Source of the DNA: Tubiluchus corallicola
Taxonomy: Eukaryota > Priapulida > Priapulimorpha > Priapulimorphida > Tubiluchidae
DNA length: 60,000 nt
Assembly (NCBI GenBank): GCA_030141605.1
Contig: JAQGDQ010000116.1
Location: 250,001 to 310,000 of the forward strand
Reading direction: 5' to 3'
The notes under the pieces: model-generated
Seen by the model: only the letters and a program-made list of their open reading frames with translations
What the model was told of the DNA's origin: nothing
Databases searched by the model: none
Position numbers and translations under genes: made by a program
Shown: piece by piece, positions 1 through 12,900 of the stretch
Layout: each line of letters starts with the position of its first letter
How positions within the stretch are numbered: position 1 is the first letter of the stretch

Positions 1-133
1 GATTCTTTTTTAATGCAATACAATGCATTACTATTTCTATTTCTTTTATTATTGATTATATGTTGTATGTGCAAACAAATATTAAATCGAATAAGCGATG
101 ATAATAATGATTTTATGTAAAAATATATTTTAG

Positions 134-251
134 GAAATACAAAATGAAACAGACATAAATCCAAAAGACTTACTTCGACAGCTACAGTCATTAGCACTGG
201 GAAAGTTGACACAAAGAATACTAGCAAAAGAACCCAAGTGCAAAGAAATAG
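134..251 (+). CDS. CUL3: CUL3 coding exon (first in window)
   Basis: Follows acceptor ttttag at 128-133 and ends before gtaatt. Phase 0 in, one base over out. It reads [20 protein letters not shown] and continues to KEPKCKEI, the cullin-3 segment before the winged helix. Confidence 0.93.
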
Positions 252-2571
252 GTAATTGTTTCATTTTGTGATTTACTGAAATCTTTAAGTTAAGCAATCC
301 TTAAAAAACTGATGTAAGACAACTTGTTATTGAATGTTCTTTATAAGTAGTCAAAAAACTAATTCGTAAATTTTTGTGCTAAAATGATTGCTGTAACTAA
401 GCCCAAAATGTTTTTACTTTGTTTGCAGAAGATTCACACACATTTTATGTCAACGACCAATTTTCTTCGAAATTACATCGAGTAAAAATACAAGCAGGTA
501 ATTTTATTGTACGTTTCAATTATGTTTTTGTAGGTATAAACGTTGATATTTAAAACTGGGAGGTACTGCAGATTATATGATTTGAAAGTTAGAAGTAAGT
601 GGCAGTGCATACTAGTTAGTTAATTTGTATGATTCTTTTATGGTAATTTGTGAAATTCATAACTAATTAATTCAGCTGCATTTTACTATTAATTTCATTT
701 AACTTTTTAGTTGTAGCAAAAGGTGAATCTGATCCCGAGAGGAAGGAAACGAGATGCAAGGTAGATGAAGACAGAAAGCATGAAATTGAAGCAGCTATAG
801 TGCGGATAATGAAAGCCAGGAAAAAAATGCAACATAATGTTCTTGTTAGTGAGGTAACTATTAAGCATTTTTGCTTACAATAACAATGGGCTGTAAAAAC
901 CATCAGTATACCGCAGATTTTGTTATTTTAGAAATATTCACATATTTAGGCTCTATTCACAAGTAACTTGTTTGTAGATTAAATAAATTTTCTTACTCGG
1001 ACTTACTAGTCAAGTTTTTCTTGCAGCATGCATTTATTTAGAAGTTTATGGTACATGTGGCAAAAGTAAATCAATTCAACAGCTGTGGTTTCGTTCTGTC
1101 CTTCATCAATAATTTTGAAATTAAGATAGTAAGCAAGTAATTAATTATCCAAAGATCATTCCAGACTAATTTAATTGCAAACAATGAATCTGATTGGTTA
1201 GCAATTATTTCATTGTCATTAAACATGTGGAAATGTTGGATTGATTGGTGAGCTATTAGATTTGAATTAAGACCAGGTATTATTATAAGGGGCTGTGCAG
1301 TGTAATAGTCATTGCATCTGATGTAATGCAAAAGTCCCTAGTTCAAATCCAAACTAGTTAAGGCTTTTCACATTTCCTTCATTTTGATCGATTTGGTTTA
1401 AATAATTCATTAATTGTGGATTCATTTCATTATTAAACAGTGCTTTGTTATTTGATGCCTAGGTAACACAACAACTAAAGTCACGGTTCCTGCCAAATCC
1501 AATTCTTATAAAAAAGAGAATAGAGGGACTCATTGAGCGGGAGTACTTGGCAAGAGTTCCCGAGGATAGGTAAGTGGTACAGCTACGATTTGTTGCATTG
1601 TAGTCTTCTGTTATTAATTTTCTAAATTTTTCCTATGCTAACTTTGAATATTACAAATTTGACAAATGTGCGGCTGTTTCAAAAATATTACACAGACCAT
1701 TGTCACTAACTTATAGATTGACACATCTTATTGAACACAATCACCCCTTCCAGTCTTCAAACAGACATGTTAAGAATGCCATACATATGTAAATCTCCAT
1801 GTGCAAACGAGCCCGTATGGCCATCTATTTTTAATTGCTAATTGTAGACTAGGGAATGATTGATTTGTTCATTTATTCATTCAGTTAATCATTCATTGTT
1901 TCTGCCCTGTTTCTTTTTTTTGTTCATTTGTTTTTATTCAGTTACTAATTTATTTATTTATTCATTCATTTAGTCAGTAGCTTGCTCTCCTTTCTTTTAT
2001 CTCCCTTTTATTTATTTATTTTCGTTAATCTTTTATTCTTTTTTGAATGATATAAATAGGCCAATGTTCAGTTTTCTGTTTTGTGTGAGTAATGTAAAAT
2101 AAATACAAGAGGCAGATTATTTTCCATTTTGATTCTCAAATGCTCTATTAATAAACATGATTCTGGTAACAAATGTGTCATCAATGCAGCTGTGTGTGTA
2201 TGATAAATGGAAATAAGTGAGTGTTGTTGTTTTCAACCTCGTGCCAACTTTTGCTTTGGCAAGTACAGCCCTTGTTTGCATTCATTGCACAGCACTTTTA
2301 GTAGAGTGCTTACCGTATAGCAACAGTAACAACAGGAAAGACCAACAATGAAAGCTACTAATTATAATTTCAATTTGTTTGATTTCATTATTTAGCTACT
2401 GACTCTCCATTCCTCCTTTTCTAAACATAGACACGTACTGTAAGAGTAGATCAGTTATGCTGAACAGTGCTTGTTAAAAACCAATTACTGCTGAAATAAT
2501 AAAAGACTAAGCTCTTACTTTTCACAATGTTGCATTTTTATTTTAGGAAAATGTATACGTATGTAGCATGA
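134..2571 (+). CDS. CUL3: CUL3 (cullin-3), 3' part of gene, five exons
   Basis: Scaffold of the CRL3 ubiquitin ligase: the N-terminal half binds BTB adaptors and the C-terminal half binds RBX1 and is neddylated. Five exons (134-251, 429-497, 711-853, 1463-1569, 2547-2571) join without a frame break into 153 residues plus TGA, with a GT/AG at every junction. The protein follows cullin-3 closely. Visible are the end of the cullin homology domain ([14 protein letters not shown]), the linker [11 protein letters not shown], the neddylation site in [14 protein letters not shown] (Lys codon 812-814), the C-terminal winged helix ([20 protein letters not shown]), and the invariant tail YTYVA. The linker and tail separate it from CUL1, CUL2 and CUL4. 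The N-terminal roughly 600 residues lie outside the window. It faces KIF6 tail to tail. Very sure of family and paralogue. Confidence 0.95.
429..497 (+). CDS. CUL3: CUL3 coding exon
   Basis: Acceptor tttgcag, donor gtaatt. Reads [20 protein letters not shown], the conserved strand leading into the neddylated domain. Phases match both neighbouring exons. Confidence 0.93.
711..853 (+). CDS. CUL3: CUL3 coding exon with neddylation site
   Basis: Acceptor aactttttag, donor gtaact. Contains [11 protein letters not shown] and the Nedd8-acceptor context [14 protein letters not shown]. The acceptor lysine is the AAA at 812-814, inferred from the position of the conserved cullin neddylation lysine. 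Confidence 0.95.
854..1462 (+). other. CUL3 intron with tRNA-like SINE remnant
   Basis: Intron between the neddylation and winged-helix exons. Apart from the tRNA-like stretch near 1289-1357 it is AT-rich, with no coding signal that I can see. Confidence 0.8.
1289..1357 (+). repeat. tRNA-related SINE head, decayed
   Basis: Starts ggggctgtgcagtgtaatag, includes gcatctgatgtaatgc, and ends with a B-box-like agttcaaatcc at 1340-1350. The order and spacing resemble the tRNA-derived 5' part of a SINE. It lacks a clean A box and I could not fold a full cloverleaf, so it is not called as a working tRNA. Confidence 0.4.
1463..1569 (+). CDS. CUL3: CUL3 coding exon, winged helix
   Basis: Acceptor tgcctag, donor gtaagt. 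Reads [20 protein letters not shown], then [16 protein letters not shown], the C-terminal winged-helix domain of cullins. Confidence 0.94.
1570..2546 (+). other. CUL3 last intron
   Basis: 977-bp intron, gtaagt to ttttag. It holds a T-rich stretch with many attcattt/tttattt words (about 1860-2045) and no coding sequence that I can see. Confidence 0.85.
2547..2571 (+). CDS. CUL3: CUL3 terminal coding exon
   Basis: A short last exon after acceptor ttttag. It completes the split Arg codon and reads KMYTYVA then TGA at 2569-2571, the standard cullin C-terminus. Confidence 0.94.
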
Positions 2572-2696
2572 GAAGTTGATAAAGCACTTCTTCAAAGCCA
2601 GATTGGTGGCACACTTGCAGGGATGTAAATGATTAGCCAAGGTTTCATAAACTGTTGTTAATTGATGTTTATAATGTAAATATGTCTATTGTCATC

Positions 2697-2702
2697 AATA
2701 AA
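2697..2702 (+). terminator. CUL3: Candidate CUL3 poly(A) signal (proximal)
   Basis: AATAAA 126 bp past the CUL3 stop codon. A second AATAAA lies at 3123-3128. Which is used cannot be told from sequence. Confidence 0.4.
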
Positions 2703-3122
2703 GACAACAATTTTCTGGGAAATGCTTTGTTGATGTCTAAATGCTGATATCTAAATTTGCTGCAGCAAGTCGTAGTTACAGTATTGTAAGACATGCTGTT
2801 GTGCTTAAACAAGAAAATTTATTCATGAACTGTTATTCTTGTAAATATCAGTTTCACTGTCTCCACAGTTATTGTGTTTATCGAAATTTGAATATATACA
2901 TGAAAAGCTTAGACTGGCTAGGATAGTTCTTTTTTTAAAGTGCTTTGCTTATAAAAACTTCAGTCTCTTGCAGTTGATTGTTTGATAAAAAATATTGTGG
3001 CAGTAATATTAGGTATTTATTTAAAGCGCTAAAGTGCGTTGTGTAAATTTTTAAATCACTTCTCCAAGTAAAAAGCTCTTAATAGTCAGTCATACATTGT
3101 AACTGCTTTGCTAAAGCTTCAG

Positions 3123-3128
3123 AAATAA
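3123..3128 (+). terminator. CUL3: Candidate CUL3 poly(A) signal (distal)
   Basis: AATAAA about 550 bp past the stop and only about 52 bp from the oppositely oriented signal assigned to KIF6. Confidence 0.35.
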
Positions 3129-3179
3129 AGCAAACATTTATAGTAAAAGCACTGATGTTTTCTGGTATACATTTGTGAA

Positions 3180-3185
3180 TTTATT
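3180..3185 (-). terminator. KIF6: Candidate KIF6 poly(A) signal
   Basis: AATAAA on the - strand (tttatt on +), about 383 bp downstream of the KIF6 stop codon. It would put the 3' ends of CUL3 and KIF6 next to each other or overlapping. Confidence 0.4.
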
Positions 3186-3567
3186 TCAGAACTACCATTT
3201 TCATGACAGTTTACAGACATAGTACCTATTTTTCGGCATATTGCACTTTGCGTACAAGAGATTAAAATCTCAAGAAGCTGTTCAAGAAAATGCATAATTT
3301 ATCTATGTCTGAATTGCAAAGTTTTTCTTACTGAAGATTCTCTACATTAAAAACACAGGCACAATTTCTTAAAAATGTATGTGTTAATACTTAAGTAATA
3401 CAAAGTTGTGATACGGGAAATCTCAAAATACAGCTATCATGACACCTAACCAGCATACAACCTAGAATCAAACACTACTGCATCACCAGTTGCCTCATGA
3501 TCCTGGTGAACTGTCTTTAAGTGGTATTGTCTAGATAATCTCTCTGAAAGTGTATCACATTACTTAA

Positions 3568-3810
3568 TTAAGCATAGCGGGTGTGTACACCCTGCAACAC
3601 CTTTTGCCTGGCTTTCATGAATGCCAGTATATCTGCGTCAGTTTGGCTGTCACCAGTCAAGGAAAGATCTGCCAGCTGGACATGCCCTTCAGTTTTTGGA
3701 GGTGAATGTTCTTCACTTGGAACAGAATTATCTGAATATGATTTGGATTTACTTGAGGAAACTTGTGTTGGTAATTCAATTCTTTGTTGTTTTGTTGATT
3801 GAGGTGGCCC
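3568..3810 (-). CDS. KIF6: KIF6 terminal coding exon 17
   Basis: Acceptor accattttag. A Ser/Pro-rich linker leads to [20 protein letters not shown] and ends GVHTRYA with TAA at 3568-3570. The TGDSQTD.DI.AF.KARQ block is diagnostic for KIF6. Confidence 0.95.
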   Translation of the reverse strand, partial: GPPQSTKQQRIELPTQVSSSKSKSYSDNSVPSEEHSPPKTEGHVQLADLSLTGDSQTDADILAFMKARQKVLQGVHTRYA

Positions 3811-3879
3811 CTAAAATGGTAATATCGATCAGGTGTGGTACAGGTATACAATTTTTCTAATCATTTTCCTCGTCGTATA

Positions 3880-3918
<39 letters not shown>

Positions 3919-6900
3919 CTATTGTAAATTGTTAAAAGTGTACCCGAGTTACCTCGACTATCTGGATCTCTTGAGTTTTTTCATTAAGCCAGCGCTCAAA
4001 GTCCTGTTGCATGGTAATTCTTGCCTTCTGCAGCAGATGCTGCAAGTGATCGATTTCAGCTTTTAATATTCGAAGCTTTTCAAATGCAGTTTGATACCTA
4101 AAAAGATATGATAATACAAGATTACTCAGTCCATACAGTCGTTGATTTTTGAAATTAAATTAGTAGTGTGAACTGTAAAAAGTAAATAAGCATAGTGGTT
4201 ACTTGAGTCTTTCTTGTTCCATTTCCTCTCGGGTTTGATTTTCTCCAGCATTTAATTCAGCTGTAGGTGTACTTGGCTTGCTTAAATTCTGGACAGCTTT
4301 AGCCATTTGGTATTGCTGTAGTCTGCTCTTTAACATATCTGACAAACAACACGAGAAACAACAATACTCCATTAATTAAAGTGACATGCAGATTATTCTT
4401 CTACATCGCCCATATAGATTTATTTTAATAAACAGACATTCTTATTTTAGCGTTTTTTAATCTGTAGTTGCATTAAAAATTGATAGATGTCAAACACTGT
4501 AAACCTCATTGTATACTCACTGACATTATCACGCGTTTGATTTATCAACTTTCCCAGGTCTTTAGCATCACCATACTTTTGCTTTAATTGCATTTTCTTG
4601 AACTCAAATTCTTGCATGTACTTGTAATTACGTCGGAAAATTTGAAAAGCTTCTGCTCGACTTTCTACATCTAAAAAATTTGCAATAAATTCCAATTTTT
4701 AGCTCCCCTGACTTTAGTCAGTAAGGGGACCTATTGCTGTCATGCAGCGTCTGTCGAGCATTGGGCGTCGTCCACAATTGACTTAATTTTGTATATTTAG
4801 CCAAAACCTTTTGTCTCAGGTCGTTAACCTTTGGCATGTGGCAACCTTGGCATAAGATGCATGTCATGTGTCAAAATGAATGAGCTAGGGTTGAAAGGTT
4901 GCGACCCAGAGGATGATGAATTTTCAAGTTATGTGGGATTTTGGACATTTTGCTAAAATCTATGTGGTAAAATGTTTTATAGTAATTTTGGACAGTACAT
5001 AATATGACCTTTCAAAAGTCCAGCAGTTGCTATGGTGTACAAGGGGTTAATTTGGTGGCTGCTAGGTTGTAAGAATGACCATTTCTTCCACAACGGATAA
5101 AATACATATTCTTTGACAATTTTGAGGCCAAACAGATGCAATGTATCGAAAACATTGTAATACTAGAGTTTTAGACGATGCCAAAATGTTGGCCCACCCA
5201 GGGTCACCCAAAGGTCATAAACAGGGAATGTCTCAATCATATCAAGTAATATCTAATTTTAAACCTTGTGGTGAGGCAGGTTTGACACTGCCAAATTTTG
5301 GCCCAGCTGTAAAGGGCATCCGCAGGGAATGTGTCATATGTAGAAGCGTTTGGACATGGTTCATTAAAACATCGAGCTTTGTTGACAAATGACTTAGTTT
5401 TCTTTATTTTGCCAAAACCTTTTGTCCTTCGTCTTAGATTTTTGGTGTGTAGTAACCTTTGCATAAAATGCATGTCAAATTTAATGACCAAGGTCCAAAA
5501 TTTTGGGCCATCTGGGGTCATCCACAGGGCATCTAAAGGAAATGTCACAAACAATTGTGTAATAATTATGGCGTAGGGTACTATAAGCTTAGAAACTCAG
5601 TATTAGAATCATTATTTTAAGGATCCGCTCTGGGCCTGACTTAGGAAGATGTTAAATGCAAAATTAATAGGAAAACAACAGAAAGCACAGCAGGATGTAA
5701 CAATCCAGGTCATTATATTTAGTGGCGGGGGGGGGGGTGAAGGCATTATCAGAGTTTTTCTGACTCTAACCCATTTGTATATTAGTAGGATGCATGGCAA
5801 CCTGATAACATATGACCCCAATGAGCCAGTGTGCTTTTGTGCTTGAGCCGTCATTCTACCACATGTGGTACAAGTTTGTTGTGATTATTGCAAATTTTTC
5901 TTCAGGGGATTTTCACCGTCATTGACGGTCTGGTTGTAAATTGTAATTGTTATTTGTTATAATGCTTATGAAATTTTGCATCTAGTCTACTTGTTAAGCC
6001 TTGTTGCTTGTGCTTTTTCTCAATGACGTAGCTAGAGCTTCTGGCGCCTGGGGTAGCACTCGAGTTTCGGGGCACCTCTCCCCCTTCATAAGAAAAATAC
6101 AACGTAGCTACATTCTTTGATTTTAAATTTGTAAAATTTAGCAGGTGTGTTGCATTGTTAAATTGTTGTGAAGTTGTTGCATTGTTAAGATGTGGAGACA
6201 ACTTGATGAAATTGATATTTGTAAAGAAATAAATTCTCTCTGCATTGAGACAAAAAGCTACGAGACGAGAGACCCACTCAGAAGCTTTTTCAAGTGTTAG
6301 CACAGTAAAGAGTGTGTCCGTAAATGTACTTCAGAGTTAACTCAAGACATGTACTGCACAGAAATTTTGAAAACAAGGGAATGTAAACATTACAAAGCTA
6401 TTAAATTGCTATTATTATCGTCTCCCATTGTCGCAAACTTCCCTGTAAATGGTATTTCTGGAAACTTAAACTGAGTCAGGTGCTTTGCTGTTCTTTTGTT
6501 CCAACAGAATCAACTTTCAGAGCACTTGATTAGAGCGCCGCTCTCTGGAAACTGTTACTGTGGCCAATTGCCCCATTAGCTACATCACTGCTTTTTCTGA
6601 AAGTGAAATACCTGTTGCAAGTTTTTCAGAGTAATCTACTGACCGAGCTTGCACTTCGGTGGAATTAGTGTTATTTTCAGGTGATAAACTGCTTGGTTGT
6701 TGTAGTTGATGAGCTTTGTTTCTTTCTTCAACAATGATCTTCTACTAGGTTTAAAAAAATTGAAAAAATTAAAATTAAATTTCAAACTTGTCAACAGTTG
6801 ATAATTGTCTATATTGTCACAGTCGTAACAGAGACTTAGTAAAGCTTCTTCTGGTTAAGCATGTAAGCACAGATTTGACTTTTTGGAAAAGAAAAGAAAA

Positions 6901-9900
6901 TGTTTGTAAACTAAAGACGCACATATAACATGTAAATATCATGCTTATTCTCCCTAAATGAAATGAATTGAAAGTCAGACGATTGACACCACATGCTAAA
7001 TACTATAGAAAACTATGCCATTTCTGTACTGTTTTTTCCATATTTACCTTAAATAAACTGTAACAGTATCGAATTTTTCTCATGTCGGCACCAACATCAA
7101 ATCGTGCATCAGGATCATTGTCTTCGATGTACCTTTGTACTGCTTCTCTACAACTGAAAATCAAGAAATCATTTAGCAAACACATATGACTTCAAACATT
7201 AATCCAAATGTTTGTGACACCAGATTAATTTTTCCAATACAGAATATAATTTATAAGAATGCAGAAAATTTAGTAATCCATGAACCTGTCAGTTTCGTAT
7301 GAAGTCAGTTCATCCACTTGTTGCTTTGTGGTTGCTAACTGCAGTTGTTGCTTCAAGTCTGCGATTTCTGCACGTAGCTTTGCAGCAAGCTGCTGCGGGT
7401 CAACTTCTTTATTCATAACCACTTCGTTCTTAATGGCAGCCACCCTTTGTGCAAACCGACAAGTGGAAATGGTTTCCTGAGGAATACATGTACCAGTTAG
7501 TATAGAAGTAGCCTTATACAGGCTGGTAGAAGTCTCCTCAACTTATTCTCATTTGCATAGAGTCAGCTTGCAGCTTTAATAAAAAAACTTCAGTGTTATG
7601 CTGTTTACCTGTATGTTTTGTCGAGTGACAGATATGTTGGCAATCATTATGGTCATACAGTTTCCGCCGAGACTGTCTCGCAGCACTGATGTCATCATAG
7701 AGTTTCTGTATGGAACATGTTGCCTAGATTGCTCAGATAAAGCAATAATAACCTACAAGAACAAAATCAGTAGTCGTCATACATCGCTTTGATACTGAGA
7801 ATACTAAAATAATATCTCCAAGTCTTCTATCCTTTAGAAATTGTTATGGTATTTGCATAATTATTATGCGCAATGAATTATGCAACTATGTAGTTTCTGT
7901 AGATCAATTCTGTAGATTAACTGTATTTTAGCTAACCAATTATTACTAGTTGGTTGTAAGCAGATGCTTTGAAACTTACTTGCTCGAGGTAGTGAAGTGA
8001 CAGATTAATGTACTTGGCTTCTGTTAGTATGTGGCCATCTATGTTATCCTTGTATACTCTCTCTGATCTTCAAATTGAGATAAATATGTTACTGATTGAA
8101 CACCTTTATTCAATCATGCATGCACGATATTTTTAAAAATGCTTTTTGCAGATGAACAGTACCATCACTCTCACAGTGTCATAAGAAATAAATTAAATGG
8201 AGTGGGAATAAATTTGTTTATAAGAAATGATATAAAGCTAACGAGCTTTCTTCAATTTTTTAGCCATCATTTTTCCTTATCATGCAACACGATCTTTCAG
8301 TTTTTTTTCAATCATTATAAAATGTTACCCAGCCAAATCAACTATGTGAAATTTGCTCCTTCTGATCATTGCATTACCCTGCTCCCGTGCTGTAATGTGA
8401 AGTGTGAAAATACAATGGGATCTTGTTGATGCTTGATTTACTGGAGTCTGGAAAATTATAAGAAATAATTTAGGAGAAACTGAAAAGGCATTCTTTAAGG
8501 TCATAAACACAATCATTAGCACATAAATGTATTGAACTTTTCTCTTACCACTATTTGTGCCAGTATTTTATATACATACATGGACGAACATAATTACAAT
8601 TTATTTATTCTGACGAGCCATAATTATGGTACCAAATTATCAGATATCTGTTACCGTAATTTAGTGTTTTTTTTGTTTTATTTAACGATAGTTATCAGCT
8701 AAATGTTTAGATTTCATAAGAACAATAATCTCTTCCTTCAATAGATGGCGCAAGTAGTCAAGCAGGATACATTTTTTGACAAAATTACAGTCAAGTTCTA
8801 CCGAATAGATCATAATCAAATAATATTGCAACCTAAACAAAATATTAAGTAGCTACTACCAGAGAAAAACCCTGAAATACATCATTAATTTTGTAGCATG
8901 GGCTGACTTGAAACCATAAACTTAAAACAAGCTCGGTTTTCGAGGGGCAGTAAACCTTAGTGTGGAGTTTAGGAACTAAACATGACCTAACAAATACCAA
9001 AAATAACGTTATCCCAGTCGGCTGGGCTTTGTACATGCCTCCGCTATCATCCTGTTTGTATCTCCAAGAAAAAGTAAATTAAGAGCTTGTTCTTCTGATG
9101 TAATTGTATGGCGAGCAAGGTTGTGCAAATGAACATTTTGTTCAGAGTCTTCCATAAGGTGAACTTTTCTAAAACACATCAGAAACATTAGCTAAATTGC
9201 ACTCTTAAAACATGCGTGTGTCTCATGGCTGAGTAAAGAGTCAAAAGGAGACATTTTGTTGAGAACGCGTGAAAAGAAAAACTAAGTTTTGGAATTAATT
9301 TTTGCGCACGAAGCCTGCGCATTTTCGGGTTGCGCTTTCTTTGTAAAACTCTACATTTTTGCATAGTTGAATTTTTCGATTAAATCTCCTTAAATATCAC
9401 ATTTTAGTTTTCTATAATAGTCCTAGTGGTTTACTGAAGTAATTTTACGTAGTTAGTTTTACGTACGTATAATATAATTAATATTTTTATGTAGTGGTTA
9501 CACGTGAAACACCGCATCTTGGTGAAAGTGCTTATGACAAAATGTCTTAGCATGCTGTTTAATTATGCAGTATGTTCAATCGGATAATGCTTAATATAAA
9601 TTCAGATTCATTTCAACGATTAGAGTCAGCATTAGATATCTTATAAAAACGCGTTAAAAATGTTTTCGTTGGATTATCCACATAGTTCATTTCTAATATG
9701 CCATATTTTTATTTAGCCATTTTAAACTGAACTTACGGTAAATCTTCCAGCCTAGATGACTCGTGCTTCGGATTGAGTAAATCATAAGCGTTTTCGTTGT
9801 AGATTTCTAGATACGAGATTTCAGTAGTGTAATTCCAACCAGAATTCTGAAAATGTTTAACCAAAATTTACAAACTATTGGTCAGTTATTCACTTATAAC

Positions 9901-12900
9901 TACATAGTACACAGTCCATAGGGCCATAGAAAAAATTGATAAAATGTCTCGAATTAAAAAAAAGTAAGTCTATAAAAATACATATTCGTTTAATCGAAAT
10001 AATCATTTTTGGTATACCGAAATATATTATAGGATTTAACGTTGCTTTCGACGCACACGGTTCCCCGCATAATCTACGAAATTATAAGAGATTTTTTCAC
10101 GCATTAAAGAACAGAAAAACGGTAAAGCTTGAGCTGCAATGATAAATTTAGCTGGCGACCTGTGTAAGGTCTGAGATCAAACGAATGTCGAGATTATTTC
10201 TGGTTGGTGTGTCCTTTCACAAAATTTGTTACCTGAAAGGTCATGTTTAATAGAATTTTAATGTTTGGTCAATTGACGACGTGACGTACGTGTGAAAGTT
10301 AAAATCAACAACGTTTGCGTCGGGTCGCATGGAAATAAAGTGCTGGTACGAAGGCAACACTAGACTGTGAATTCGAGAGTGAAAATGTGAAATAAATTAC
10401 ATTTCTGACACATTATAGTGAAATTTAATCAATGTTAGGCGCATTTTTCACCTTTAGGTCGCAATCACGAAAAATAATTAACGGGTATATTTATACGGTC
10501 ATTGTAAAATCAATCGCTGTGGTACGTGAATAACATAAACGATTTTTATTCTCTGGTGTTTTCAACAGAAACAAGTTTGCTTCTGTTTTCTTAGCGTTTA
10601 CAATAAAGATACGTTAAGAACATTGATTCTGTTTTTTTAATGTTTACAACAAAAAACAAGTTAATTGACACTGCTTCTATTTTTGGACTTTAAACAAAAA
10701 CAAGTTAATAACATTGTTTCTGTTTTTTAACCTTTATAACAAAAACAGTTTAAGAGCAAAAATTGTCCAACGGATTACAAGCACAGTAAAGTCCACCACA
10801 AAAGCGATTTGCGGTTTTTTCTTGTAGTACTTGGTCCAGGGAATAACATTTCAAAAGTAACACGAGATTGGAGTATCACAAAGGCCCTAACTATAACATC
10901 AAAAAGATTGCCGCCACTTGACCACAATGATTGGATATTTACTATTCAGTCTACCAGAATGGCAAAAAATTGCGCATTTTGACTTAAAAGCATAAAACTT
11001 TGCACAATGCTGCTAGAAGCCATTAAGGTGATTAATTTTGGTTATTGAGTCAATGAAAAGTCACCCAATGTGACCGAATTTTCTAAGATGGCCGACAAGA
11101 TGGCCATTGCTTATATTGGCCATATTTTTTAGCTATTAAAACAGATAGAATGATGATTTTGGTGTCTAAATGTAGGTTTTCAAGGTCAAGGAATTCATAT
11201 CTGATGCTTAAATACTCCCATAGCATCACCCCATTTATGATTTCAAAATGGCTGCAAATGTTGCACAAAATGACAGAATTACACCTTTTGTCTCAAAAGT
11301 ATGAAACTTTGACCAATGCTAAAACGGGTGATTAATTTTGGATGTGGAGGCAATCGAGATGGCCGACAAGATGGTTGCTGCTATCTTATAAGATGTCATT
11401 TCATTTAAGAATTATCTTGATTCGCCTTCCTTTCTTCGTGAACAAAGTCTTTTTAAAGACTAAAAAAGTTAAAACTGTTTTGTCAACTAGCATGTACTTT
11501 TTACAACGTACTAAGGTTATGTGTGACCACTGATATGATTCCTCGAATTAATATTACACGTGCAAAATTACAATTGCGTTAGGTACATTGCTACACTCTA
11601 TATAACGTCGGGAACAGGTAAATGGCTGCTCAGGAGATTTTCGAATGTTGAAAAATATCAATTCTGTCAGCTTTTACTGGCAGCGAACAAACTTCAGACT
11701 TTGCCAGGAGAGGAAAAAAGACAGTCTGATTTACATAGCGTCTGAAGAGTTAACAAGAATTGGATATCACTAATCATTATTGCTAGAGTTAAGAATATTG
11801 TTTTTGTTTTTTATACTTTCGCCAGCAAAGGTTAAGAACAGTCTGTTTCAAGATGCTGTAGGAAATGTGAAAAGCTTAATGGTAGTGACGCGCAAACTCA
11901 GAAAAAAGCATAAATGCTGTAGAGAAAAGTTTGAAAAAAATACCAGTTGCATGTATTAAACGTCTTTAATCCAGCAAACCAAACAGAGGTGTATCGGCGA
12001 TTTTTGTTCAAAACTGCATACAATGTAAATAAGTACTATATTGCTGTACATGAACAATTACTGCACGGCAGCTGAGTTAAAAGACAACATTTTACAATTA
12101 GTCCCAAAAGCCAAAACTGCAGACAAAGTGGCGGATTCACAAAGCTTCTTACGAATTGTTTTATTCGTAAGAACATTTTTAGGCTTAGGACGGAATACGC
12201 AAATGTTTCGCAACTTAAGAAGGTTGTTAAATGCGATCGTAACTTTACGAAAACAAAAAATTCCTACAAAGTTTCTTACGAATATTCTTACGAATGTGTT
12301 AGCGAATCCGGCCCCAAAACTGGAAAGCGCCGAATTAAAAACATTAACAGCAACTGACCTATCACAACTCTCGTATATGCTTAGCCACTCGGTGTTTTAT
12401 CACTTTTTGTTAATAGACGAGTAAAAACTTAAGCCAAACATGATAACAAACCTTGTGACAACCTCTGTAAAATTACCTAAATAGTTAGATAATTGCCTTT
12501 TTATTTAATTAATGCCAGAAGTTGGCTGCTGCTGTCACTGTAAACTAGCCTGTGTCTTTTCAGTTTGTCACGTTCAACCCCCCACTCCACCCCACCCCAA
12601 TGCTTTCTGTGTAATAGATTTCAAGGCTGATACGTATCAAGACAAAAAACTTCCATCCTACTTTGTTCGCTCAGTTAATAAATTAGTTAATGTACATTTT
12701 TGTTTTCGCTGCGTCCCGAAAGGACACCTACAGAGCACAAAGAATGTTTCAAAATTATTAAAATTACAGTGTGCAGCTAAACGACACTTGTTTTCGACAA
12801 AAACATTTTATCCTCAACATATGTACAAGTGCACTTATACAACTTTGATTTTAAATCCATTCTACTGCAGCATATTACTGCAATACAATCATGTGAATAA

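Noticed and set aside
5237-5554. 105-codon - strand ORF in KIF6 intron 13
   Set aside because: It overlaps the diverged interspersed repeat, has no splice support and matches no family that I know.
12041-12424. 127-codon + strand ORF
   Set aside because: Much of it is made by the repeated cttacgaa region. No splice sites or family features; left as repeat.
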